In this document: in pieces, positions 25,390 to 33,223 of the stretch
How the letters are laid out: each line of letters starts with the position of its first letter
How positions within the stretch are numbered: position 1 is the stretch's first letter
From: Oscillatoriophycideae cyanobacterium NC_groundwater_1537_Pr4_S-0.65um_50_18
GTDB lineage: Bacteria > Cyanobacteriota > Cyanobacteriia > Elainellales > Elainellaceae
Assembly: GCA_016208305.1 (NCBI GenBank)
Contig: JACQYI010000054.1
Span: 246,749-310,748 of the forward strand
DNA length: 64,000 nucleotides
Direction: 5' to 3'
The notes under the pieces: generated by a model
Seen by the model: only the letters and a program-made list of their open reading frames with translations
What the model was told of the DNA's origin: nothing
Databases searched by the model: none
Made by a program: the position numbers and the translations under genes

Positions 25390-25430
25390 AAAAAAGCAAA
25401 AACCCTGAGCCGTCGAAAGTTCAGGGTTTG
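25390..25430 (-). terminator. Hairpin, minus-strand terminator
   Basis: Stem AAACCCTGA / TCAGGGTTT with a 12-nt loop; on the minus strand it is followed by TTTGCTTTTTT. It probably backs up the terminator of tRNA-Gly(UCC), or acts convergently for purN. Confidence 0.65.
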
Positions 25431-25518
25431 ATTGCGATCGAATGTATGCTTCTATTAACATTGATATTCTGCCGTCTTTCGGATCTCCACCATCCGTCGT
25501 CTCGTCATCGCCTAAATA

Positions 25519-25557
25519 AAGGAAAACCCTTGAGGCGTTTAAGCTTCAAGGATTTCT
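25519..25557 (-). terminator. Terminator after tRNA-Gly(UCC)
   Basis: Imperfect stem on the minus strand: AATCCTTGAAGC / GCCTCAAGGGTT, then TTTCCTTTATTT. It is 8 bp beyond the 3' end of the tRNA. Confidence 0.55.
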
Positions 25558-25564
25558 TGTTATA

Positions 25565-25635
25565 AGCGGGTGGGGGGAATCGAACCCCCATCATTAGCTT
25601 GGAAGGCTAAGGTTTTACCACTAAACTACACCCGC
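25565..25635 (-). tRNA. tRNA-Gly(TCC)
   Basis: Minus strand. Acceptor GCGGGTG / CACCCGC, D-arm TAGTTTAGTGGTAAAA, anticodon loop CTTCCAA giving TCC, T-arm GGGGGTTCGATTCCCCC, discriminator U. 71 nt. Confidence 0.95.
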
Positions 25636-25773
25636 AGAAAGCTAGCCACCTGCTAACTTTGCCTTGTCTAGGATAGCATACAGTCTTCCGAGAGTGCAAA
25701 ATCTGCGATCGCGCCCAGCCATTCTGATAGCGCAAACAAGCCCCTCTGCGACGAGCCGGATTGCGGGAGTTTC

Positions 25774-26718
25774 TCAGGAGACAACCTGCACACCGCTTGC
25801 GGTCAGATGCGTTTTCCAGATCCCCAAATCAGGATCAGGAATCTCAGCAGAGAGCTGTTGATGTATCTGCTCGGCCTGAGCCGAAGACTCCACCAACGCA
25901 AAGACCGTTGAGCCAGAGCCAGACATCATCACCCCTAACGGATTCATTTTTTCTAGCGTTTGCCGCAGCTCTGCCACTTTTGGGTGAGTCGGCAGCACGA
26001 CTTTTTCCAGGTCGTTGTGCAGCAGTTGACCGATGCGTTTGCCATCTCGCTGGGCGATCGCCCCCACCATAGCGCCAGAGTGCATCTGCTGTTTGCGCCC
26101 CTTTTGTTCTGCTGGGTCTGAAATATAGGAATGGCCAAACTGCTGCCGATAGGCTTTATAAGCCCAAGGCGTTGAGATGGCAATGCTGCGATATTTCGCC
26201 AGCACAACGTGAAGGTGCTCAGGGCTGGGCAGTGGTGCAAGCTGTTCGCCTCGTCCTGTAGCGATCGCCGTTCCGCCTGCAATGCAGAAAGGAATATCTG
26301 ATCCGAGCTGCGCTGCCAAATCTTGCAGTTCAGGCTGAGTCAGACCTAAGCTCCACATGAGGTCTAACCCGACCAGCACAGCCGCCGCATTGGCTGAACC
26401 CCCTGCTAGACCTGCTCCCATAGGAATGCGTTTCTCAATAGCAATATCCACGCCGCCAAACTTTCTGTAAGACTCTGGAAACTGCTGCACGATCAAATCG
26501 GCTGCCCGATAAGCCAGGTTGCTGGCATCTGAGGGCACTAGCGGATCATCACAGCGCACCCGAATCTGATCGGTTCCGTTCGCGCGCAAATCAACGCGAT
26601 CGCTCAGGGCAATGCTTTGCAAAATCATGGCAAGTTCATGATAGCCATCGGAACGATCGCCAATAATTTCCAAGTAGAGATTAATCTTGGCAGGCGCAAT
26701 CAGAGAGTAGGCACGCAT
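25774..26718 (-). CDS. ispE: 4-diphosphocytidyl-2-C-methyl-D-erythritol kinase
   Basis: GHMP kinase of the MEP isoprenoid pathway, phosphorylating CDP-ME at its 2-OH. 314 residues. Motif 1 AKINLYLEIIGDRSDGYHEL, motif 2 KRIPMGAGLAGGSANAAAVL (ATP phosphate loop), motif 3 VMMSGSGSTVFALV. It lies 17 bp downstream of rsmA on the same strand, an arrangement (ksgA-ispE) common in bacteria, so they are probably co-transcribed. Confidence 0.96.
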   Translation of the reverse strand: MRAYSLIAPAKINLYLEIIGDRSDGYHELAMILQSIALSDRVDLRANGTDQIRVRCDDPLVPSDASNLAYRAADLIVQQFPESYRKFGGVDIAIEKRIPMGAGLAGGSANAAAVLVGLDLMWSLGLTQPELQDLAAQLGSDIPFCIAGGTAIATGRGEQLAPLPSPEHLHVVLAKYRSIAISTPWAYKAYRQQFGHSYISDPAEQKGRKQQMHSGAMVGAIAQRDGKRIGQLLHNDLEKVVLPTHPKVAELRQTLEKMNPLGVMMSGSGSTVFALVESSAQAEQIHQQLSAEIPDPDLGIWKTHLTASGVQVVS

Positions 26719-26735
26719 ATCGGCTGGCTAAATGT

Positions 26736-27545
26736 CTACTCCAGCTTATTACTCAATGCCACCCAATGGGCAACGCTGAGATCTTCAGCCCGAGATTGCG
26801 GGTTGAGATCGAGAGATTCCAGCAAATCATTGAGGCGATCGCGATCGATGACGCTCTGTAAGTTATTACGCAACATTTTACGCTTGGTGGCAAAGCCCAG
26901 CTTCACCAGCGTATCCAACTGACGAGGATTGTGGGCAGCAGGCTCAGGAGAGCGCGGCTGAATCCGAATCACAGCCGAGTCAACTTTGGGCGGTGGATAA
27001 AATGCGGCTGCGGGAACGGTGCAGATCTGCTGACAGTCCGCTAAGTACTGCACACGCACGGTAAGCGCACCAAAGGCTCTAGAGCTAGGGCGCGCGCAAA
27101 TCCGTTCGGCCACCTCTTTTTGCAGCAGGAGCACAATGCTGTCTAGAGGGTGGGGGTTGGGTTGGGCGATCGTGCCTAACAGCTTTTCTAAAATCGGCCC
27201 CGTAATGTTGTAGGGAATGTTGGCAACGACTTTGTTGGGGTGTTGAAAGACGGGAAAGTTTTCGAGCAGCGGCGGCAAATCTAGCGACAGAAAATCGCCC
27301 TCTAGCAGCAAAAAATTGGCCGTTTTACCTAGCTTTTGCGCCAGATTTTTGCAAAGATCGCGATCGACTTCTACGGCCACCACGGATTGTACACGCGGCA
27401 AGAGCTGGCGGGTGAGGATGCCTGTACCGGGGCCAATCTCTAGCAGGCGATCGCTTTTTTCCAGCTTGGCTGCTCCCACAATCTGTGCCAGTGCCGACTC
27501 GCTCCGAAGCCAATGTTGTCCAAATTGTTTGCGAGGGCGTGGCAT
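26736..27545 (-). CDS. rsmA: 16S rRNA (adenine1518/1519-N6)-dimethyltransferase
   Basis: 269 residues. KQFGQHWL at the N-terminus, the SAM-binding loop LLEIGPGTGILTRQL, then VANIPYNITGPIL (the N-P-Y catalytic block) and FYPPPKVDSAVIRI. It dimethylates two adjacent adenosines in helix 45 of 16S rRNA during 30S maturation. First gene of the pair with ispE; the 238-bp spacer to the divergent SIMPL gene should hold its promoter. Confidence 0.96.
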   Translation of the reverse strand: MPRPRKQFGQHWLRSESALAQIVGAAKLEKSDRLLEIGPGTGILTRQLLPRVQSVVAVEVDRDLCKNLAQKLGKTANFLLLEGDFLSLDLPPLLENFPVFQHPNKVVANIPYNITGPILEKLLGTIAQPNPHPLDSIVLLLQKEVAERICARPSSRAFGALTVRVQYLADCQQICTVPAAAFYPPPKVDSAVIRIQPRSPEPAAHNPRQLDTLVKLGFATKRKMLRNNLQSVIDRDRLNDLLESLDLNPQSRAEDLSVAHWVALSNKLE

Positions 27546-27783
27546 GGGGTTAAGAAAGCGTAACTAGCGTCACCAAAAGTGTAACTGGATTCATCATTGT
27601 AGTTTGCAATGGCACATTAGAAGCATCGGAGGACAAGGAGGTGTTTCAAACAGGTGTTTCAAACGCGCCTTTTGACCAGAGTGCGCTGCATCTCTCGTCA
27701 AACCTTGCGGCTTGTCTCTGCATAGGCATTGCTTAACGTCAGCAATGCCGCTCTATCTATGATTTTGTGAGGAAAGTGTTTTA

Positions 27784-28527
27784 ATGAAATCGATCGCAGT
27801 TCGTTCCGGCTTTTCGATCAAAAGAGCTTGTGTCATGCCTCTTTTGTTAGGCGTTTTGAGTTTATCTATGACAAATCCTGCGTTTGCAGAAGGTGAGCAA
27901 ATGTTGCGCACAGTCACGGTCACGGGCATGGGTACCGAGTCTATTCCGACTTCCATATCTCAAGTGCAGCTTGGTGTTGAGGTACAGGGAAAAACGGCAG
28001 AAGAAGTTCAGCAAGAGGCCGCACGACGATCGTCTGCGGTTGTAGAACTGTTGCGATCGCGCAGCGTGGATAAGTTGCAAACGGCAGGTATTTACCTCAG
28101 CCCTACCTATGACTATACCGATGGACAGCAAAAGCTAACGGGCTACACCGCCACGAATTCGGTGAGTTTTCGGATTGCGACCGATCGCGCGGGCACGCTG
28201 CTAGATGATGCCGTCAAAGCAGGCGCAACGCGCATCGATAGCGTGAGCTTTGTGGCAGAAGACAGCGCTATTTCAACGGCACAGAAGCAGGCGATTCGAG
28301 AGGCGACTCAAGATGCTCAGGAGCAAGCTGAGGCAGCATTGAGTGCTTTAGGATTGCAGCGTAAAGACATTGTGAGCATTCAGGTCAATGGCGCAGCCCC
28401 ACCCATGCCACTGTATGCCCGCCAGGAGAGAGCAATGGCTGCTATGGCAGACAGTCCTGCCCCAACTCCGGTTGTCGGCGGCGAGCAAGAAGTTCAGGCA
28501 TCGGTGACGCTACAAATTAGTTACTAG
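27784..28527 (+). CDS. SIMPL-domain (DUF541) exported protein
   Basis: 247 residues. Signal peptide with n-region, hydrophobic ACVMPLLLGVLSLSM and cleavage after NPAFA; the mature part is a SIMPL/DUF541 domain beginning TVTGMGTESIPTSISQVQLG. Oligomeric periplasmic or surface proteins of this fold include BP26 and YggE; the biochemical role is unclear. The first ATG gives a perfect signal peptide. A hairpin follows at 28538-28563. Confidence 0.9.
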   Translation: MKSIAVRSGFSIKRACVMPLLLGVLSLSMTNPAFAEGEQMLRTVTVTGMGTESIPTSISQVQLGVEVQGKTAEEVQQEAARRSSAVVELLRSRSVDKLQTAGIYLSPTYDYTDGQQKLTGYTATNSVSFRIATDRAGTLLDDAVKAGATRIDSVSFVAEDSAISTAQKQAIREATQDAQEQAEAALSALGLQRKDIVSIQVNGAAPPMPLYARQERAMAAMADSPAPTPVVGGEQEVQASVTLQISY

Positions 28528-28537
28528 TGCGAACTGT

Positions 28538-28563
28538 AGAGGGCGCTCTTTGCAGCGTCCTCT
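28538..28563 (+). terminator. Probable terminator after the SIMPL gene
   Basis: Stem AGAGGGCGCT / AGCGTCCTCT with a 6-nt loop and one mismatch. It is followed only by TAAAAGTTTG, so the T-run is poor. Confidence 0.4.
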
Positions 28564-28629
28564 TAAAAGTTTGCCCCACGCTTTGGTTTCACCTTGCTAG
28601 CATGGAATTGACAAATTTGGGCTTAAGCC

Positions 28630-29211
28630 ATGCGGTTTATCTCTCGATCGATCGCTTTGATGACCGTAAGTTTGGCGATCGGCACCCTCGCTCCCTTACT
28701 CGTTCAGCGGGGCCAAGCTGTTGAATTGCGGGGACAGGTTTATTTCGATCATCCGCCCACACTCGTCAATGCTGTAACGACGCGGCGGACAACTTCATCG
28801 TCGAGTGCCACCTATTACTTCACTTTGGCGGTACCCGAAGATGCAGGCGAACCGCTGCAACGTGTTTCTATTACTCAACAAGATGGCTCCAGCTTTGCTC
28901 AGCTAGTGCGTTACAACACAGATAAGACACGCGCATTTTTGGGCACTCCGCGCAACCGTTCGGGTGAGGTAACGTTGGGAGAAACCACATTCGATGCTGA
29001 TAGCCAGACGGTTTCAGTGGAGTTTGATCCGCCAGTGCTGGCTGGAAAAACGGTCACGATCGGCCTACGACCTGTGCGTAATCCTCAGAGAGACGGCATC
29101 TATTTATTTGGGGTGACGGCCTATCCGGCGGGTGAAGATGCCTATGGACAATTCTTAGGCTATGGGCGGCTTGACTTTGACCGCTCCGATCGCGATTTTA
29201 TGCTGCCTTAG
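28630..29211 (+). CDS. DUF2808 exported protein
   Basis: 193 residues. Signal peptide (ALMTVSLAIGTLAPLLV, predicted cleavage near QAVE) followed by the DUF2808 domain, mostly beta (YYFTLAVPEDAGEPLQRVSI; GKTVTIGLRPVRNPQRDGIY; GRLDFDRSD). It is a cyanobacteria-typical secreted or periplasmic family of unknown function. ATG 28630 gives a good signal peptide. Confidence 0.88.
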   Translation: MRFISRSIALMTVSLAIGTLAPLLVQRGQAVELRGQVYFDHPPTLVNAVTTRRTTSSSSATYYFTLAVPEDAGEPLQRVSITQQDGSSFAQLVRYNTDKTRAFLGTPRNRSGEVTLGETTFDADSQTVSVEFDPPVLAGKTVTIGLRPVRNPQRDGIYLFGVTAYPAGEDAYGQFLGYGRLDFDRSDRDFMLP

Positions 29212-29377
29212 CGCGTTCAGGGTTCTGCCCTTTAGAAAATCTGGCGTTGCTGATTTCATTGCCGCATATAAGCCATGTCAAAAATTTGGTTTTATTGAAA
29301 AAGCTTTGAGTTTACTTAAGCTATCAGTTTGACGGGGATTGATTTGAACCTAAAACTAGATTAAGATAATATTTAGC

Positions 29378-29394
29378 ATACGAAATAAACGTAT
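29378..29394. promoter_or_regulatory. Candidate MarR operator
   Basis: Perfect inverted repeat ATACG-N7-CGTAT ending 3 bp before the marR ATG; the spacer is AAATAAA. A MarR dimer bound here would block its own translation-start region or promoter, the usual autorepression layout. AT-rich flanks on both sides fit a promoter. A related but weaker arrangement (TTACGTA ... TCGTATTA) is at 29918-29947 ahead of the efflux genes. Confidence 0.45.
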
Positions 29395-29397
29395 TCA

Positions 29398-29865
29398 ATG
29401 AATCCTATCCTTTCTGACTCTCAATTGACGCAGCGCTGGCAAGATGTCAAAGCACCTCACGGCATCGGCTATCGGATCAAATTGCTGTCGCAGCTTATGG
29501 GGCGAGAATTTCAGGAATATCTGGAGCCTCATGGTCTGACTCCGTTTCATTGGCTGGTTCTTTGCTGCCTATGGGAGCAGGATGGTTTGGCGACTTGCGA
29601 AGTCAGCGATCGCTTGCGTCAAGTCGGCGGCACCTTGACGGGTGTCCTCGATCGCATGGAAGAACGAGGGTTGCTAGAGCGGCATCGTGATCCACAGGAT
29701 CGGCGGATTTGGCGGATTTGGCTGACTGAGGAAGGGCGGCGACTTGAGGACATCTTGCCCAACTACGCAACGGCTCTCTATGAGAAAGCGCTGCAAGGGC
29801 GATCGGATGCAGAGCGACGGCTGTTGTCAGAATGGATCGACCAAATGATTGCCAACCTTTCTTAG
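29398..29865 (+). CDS. MarR-family transcriptional regulator
   Basis: 155 residues, winged-helix MarR fold. The recognition segment is TCEVSDRLRQVGGTLTGVLDRMEERGLL, with the wing RHRDPQDRRIWRIWLTEEG. Dimerisation helices lie at both ends. It is the first gene of a marR-emrA-emrB-like group with 102 bp to the adaptor, and probably represses the efflux genes and itself until a drug-like ligand binds. Confidence 0.93.
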   Translation: MNPILSDSQLTQRWQDVKAPHGIGYRIKLLSQLMGREFQEYLEPHGLTPFHWLVLCCLWEQDGLATCEVSDRLRQVGGTLTGVLDRMEERGLLERHRDPQDRRIWRIWLTEEGRRLEDILPNYATALYEKALQGRSDAERRLLSEWIDQMIANLS

Positions 29866-29967
29866 AGCGAGAGATTGAGCCACATCTCTCTCGATAGGGA
29901 TATGGATTTTTAAGAAATTACGTACTCTAAATAAATAAGGTCGTATTAATTTTAAGAGCGCAGCGTT

Positions 29968-31416
29968 ATGAACAACATCAGTCACAATCAATCCAATGGC
30001 CATTTGCCTCAGCCAAATCTAACTGAGCCGACCAGTCCAACCGAGCCACGCTTAAAGGGCAACACGACGGTTCTAGAGCCTGCATCGGCTCAAGCTACAG
30101 AGACGGCCTTTCCAGAAAAGACGGTAGATGAGCGAACCGAGCAGGATGACTCTACGGCGATCGGCACAGCTACGCCTGACTCTGCTGCCCCTCAGCGGCA
30201 TTTTTCTAAAAAGCTGATTTTGGCAGGTGCCTTGGGCTTAGGGGCGATCGCTGCTGGAGTGGCAGGCTACCACTGGTGGCAGTTTGCTAGCACGCATGAG
30301 CAGACCGATAACGCCACGGTATCGGGGCATGTGTATCAAATTAGCAGCCGCATTCCAGGCACGGTGATGACAGTGCCCGTCGATGATAATCAGTCTGTAA
30401 AGGCGGGGCAGCTTTTGGTACAGCTTGACCCTCAAGACTATCAGGTCAAAGTGCAGCAGGCGCAGGCGGCGATCGCCATTGCTCAGCGTCAGGCACAGGC
30501 GGCTCAGGGCAATATTTCACTCGCCGGAGCCAATACCCAAGCCCAGACGGCCGAAGCTCAGGGCAATGTCAGCGGAGCACTGGCGGCGATCGCCACAGCT
30601 CAGGCGGCCGTTAGTGAAGCTCAGTCGGGCGTTCCGGCTGCCCAAGCTCAACTCGTCAAAGCCGAGGCGGATTTGCAAAAAGTTGAGGCCGATTACGATC
30701 GCTATCAGGCGCTCTATCAAGCTGGAGCCGTTGCCAAACAGCAGCTCGATTCAGCAAAAGCGGCTTATGATGTGGCGGTCGCGCAAAGAGATGTAGCGCA
30801 GCAAGGGATCAGTCAGGCGCGATCGAAGGTGGCGCAGGCTGAAGAAGGCGTAACCAGCGCTCAAGCTCAGCTTGCCGCTAGCCAGGGTGGATTGCAAAAA
30901 GCCCAAGCAGGTGGTGTGCAAACGGAGGTTAATCAGAGCCAGTACGAAGCCGCGAATGCCGAGATTGCTCAGGCGCAAGCCAGTCTTGCGGCTGCTCAAC
31001 TTCAGCTAGCCTATACCCGCATTACGGCACCTGCGGCAGGGCATATTGGTCACAAAACGGCTGAGGTGGGCAATAGCGTTCAGGCAGGGCAACCCTTAAT
31101 GGCGATCGTGGGCAACGAACTCTGGGTGATTGCCAATTTCAAGGAAACTCAGGTGAGCCATATGCATCCTGGTGACCAGGTAGAAGTTGAACTAGATGCC
31201 TTCCCGGATCACAAATTTACAGGACGGGTGAACAGCCTCTCTCCAGCTTCTGGATCTCAGTTTTCGCTGCTGCCACCCGATAACGCCACAGGGAATTTCA
31301 CCAAAGTGGTGCAGAGAATCCCCGTTAAGGTTGTTTTAGATGCCGCCAGCGTTAAAGGTTATGAGTCTCTGATCTCACCGGGTATGTCAGCTAATGTCAC
31401 CGTAGCAGTGAAGTAA
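29968..31416 (+). CDS. HlyD/EmrA-family efflux adaptor
   Basis: 482 residues: cytoplasmic ~75-residue polar head, single TM anchor (LILAGALGLGAIAAGVAGYH), then a periplasmic biotinyl-lipoyl-like domain (SSRIPGTVMTVPVDDNQSV) interrupted by a very long Ala/Gln-rich coiled-coil hairpin (residues ~155-330), and a beta-barrel domain. It links an inner-membrane MFS pump to the outer membrane. It lies 4 bp before the MFS pump gene, so is translationally coupled. The coiled coil is longer than in EmrA itself. Confidence 0.93.
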   Translation: MNNISHNQSNGHLPQPNLTEPTSPTEPRLKGNTTVLEPASAQATETAFPEKTVDERTEQDDSTAIGTATPDSAAPQRHFSKKLILAGALGLGAIAAGVAGYHWWQFASTHEQTDNATVSGHVYQISSRIPGTVMTVPVDDNQSVKAGQLLVQLDPQDYQVKVQQAQAAIAIAQRQAQAAQGNISLAGANTQAQTAEAQGNVSGALAAIATAQAAVSEAQSGVPAAQAQLVKAEADLQKVEADYDRYQALYQAGAVAKQQLDSAKAAYDVAVAQRDVAQQGISQARSKVAQAEEGVTSAQAQLAASQGGLQKAQAGGVQTEVNQSQYEAANAEIAQAQASLAAAQLQLAYTRITAPAAGHIGHKTAEVGNSVQAGQPLMAIVGNELWVIANFKETQVSHMHPGDQVEVELDAFPDHKFTGRVNSLSPASGSQFSLLPPDNATGNFTKVVQRIPVKVVLDAASVKGYESLISPGMSANVTVAVK

Positions 31417-31420
31417 GGCG

Positions 31421-33025
31421 ATGACTCATACAGGACATCCCGCTGCGCCGCTCCAGCCTGTTTCTCAGGCACCGCATCCCCCCTTAGAGAAAGTCTCTGT
31501 CAAAACCTGGATCGGACTGATGGGCACGATGCTTGGGGCCTTTATGGCGGTGCTAGATATTCAGATCACCAACTCCTCGCTCAAAGACATTCAGGCAGCG
31601 TTGGGAGCAACGCTTGAGGAAGGCTCCTGGATCTCGACGGCCTATCTGGTAGCGGAAATTGTGGTAATTCCGCTGACGGGATGGCTGTCGATGGTGTTTT
31701 CCATCAAGCGCTATTTGCTGGTGAATGCGTCGTTTTTTATCTTCTTTTCGGTCTGCTGCGCCTGGGCTTGGGATCTCAATTCCATGATTGTGTTTCGTGC
31801 CTTGCAGGGCTTCACGGGCGGCGTGCTGATTCCTATGGGGTTCACCTACATTCTTAAGAATCTGCCACCCCGCAAGCAGCCGATCGGTCTGGCTATGTTT
31901 GCCTTAACGGCCACGTTTGCACCGTCGATTGGCCCTACCTTAGGCGGATGGCTCACGGAAAATTACGGTTGGGAATATGTGTTTTACCTGAACGTCATTC
32001 CGGGGGCGCTCTTGATCTCTGCCGTCTGGTATGCCCTCAAGCCAGACCCGATGCAGTTGGGACTGCTGAAGCAGGGCGACTGGGGCGGCATTGTGGCAAT
32101 GGCGATCGGTCTGGGTTCGTTTCAAGTTGTCCTAGAAGAGGGCAGCCGCAAGGACTGGTTTGAGTCTAGTTTGATTGTCAAATTGGCTGCTGTTGCCTTG
32201 ATTTTCCTTTCCATCTTTTTCTGGATTGAGCTGACGCGTAAACGCCCCTTTATTGAGCTAAAGCTGTTTATGCAGCGGAATTTTGGGCTGGCCACGATCG
32301 TCAATGTGGCGCTGGGCATTGGGCTGTATGGCTCGGTTTACCTGCTGCCGCTGTATCTCGCTCAAATTCAGCAATACAATGCCATGCAGATTGGTGAAGT
32401 GATTATGTGGGCAGGGTTGCCCCAGCTGTTTTTGGTGCCGTTTGTGCCAAAGCTGATGCAGAAAATCGACATTCGGTTGTTGATTGGAATTGGGGTTAGC
32501 CTGTTTGCCGTGAGCTGCTTTATGAATTCCAACATGACCCACGACACAGCGATCGATCAACTGCGGTGGTCGCAGCTCGTGCGGGCGTTAGGCCAGCCGT
32601 TAATTATGGTGCCGCTCTCGTCGATCGCCACTGCGGGGATTCCTCCGGCTCTGGCAGGCTCGGCCTCAGGCTTGTTTAACATGATGCGAAATTTAGGTGG
32701 CTCCTTTGGCATTGCGGTTCTCGCTACAATGCAGAAGAACCGAGAGCAGTTTCATTCCAATCGCGTGGGTGAATCGATCTCAATTTATGATCCGGCAACA
32801 CAGCAGCGGATTGATCAACTGACCCAGTTCTTTGCCAGCAAAGGCGCTGATCTGACGACGGCAAAGACTCAGGCGATCGCTTCGCTAGATAACCTTGTTC
32901 GGCGGGAGGCATCAGTTATGGCGTTTAATGACTGTTTTTACTTCATTGGGGCTGCCTTATTGCTGAGCGGTATTGCTGTCCTGTTCTTTAAAAAAGCGAA
33001 GGGCGGAAGTGCTGCAGCGCATTAG
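31421..33025 (+). CDS. DHA2-family MFS multidrug transporter (EmrB/QacA type)
   Basis: 534 residues, 14 predicted TM helices. The signature LGAFMAVLDIQITNSSL in TM1 and the TM5 segment GPTLGGWLTENYGWEYVFY (motif C) are diagnostic of DHA2 drug:H+ antiporters. It pairs with the EmrA-type adaptor directly upstream and the MarR regulator. The substrates cannot be predicted. It ends well before polA. Confidence 0.94.
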   Translation: MTHTGHPAAPLQPVSQAPHPPLEKVSVKTWIGLMGTMLGAFMAVLDIQITNSSLKDIQAALGATLEEGSWISTAYLVAEIVVIPLTGWLSMVFSIKRYLLVNASFFIFFSVCCAWAWDLNSMIVFRALQGFTGGVLIPMGFTYILKNLPPRKQPIGLAMFALTATFAPSIGPTLGGWLTENYGWEYVFYLNVIPGALLISAVWYALKPDPMQLGLLKQGDWGGIVAMAIGLGSFQVVLEEGSRKDWFESSLIVKLAAVALIFLSIFFWIELTRKRPFIELKLFMQRNFGLATIVNVALGIGLYGSVYLLPLYLAQIQQYNAMQIGEVIMWAGLPQLFLVPFVPKLMQKIDIRLLIGIGVSLFAVSCFMNSNMTHDTAIDQLRWSQLVRALGQPLIMVPLSSIATAGIPPALAGSASGLFNMMRNLGGSFGIAVLATMQKNREQFHSNRVGESISIYDPATQQRIDQLTQFFASKGADLTTAKTQAIASLDNLVRREASVMAFNDCFYFIGAALLLSGIAVLFFKKAKGGSAAAH

Positions 33026-33223
33026 CCGCAGGGTGGCTCAAGCTGTTCGGCATGAGAAATTAGGGATGGGCTGTTACCCTGCGCGATGAGTTTTAGGGTG
33101 AGAAGAGGCACTTCTAAAATAAAATTCATCGCCGGATCGAGCAGCGTCAGAAATTAAATTGGTATCATTCTCAGGCTGGCTCTTGGCCTGGCTGACTCGG
33201 TTTAATCTTGCTTAGTGGGGTCT

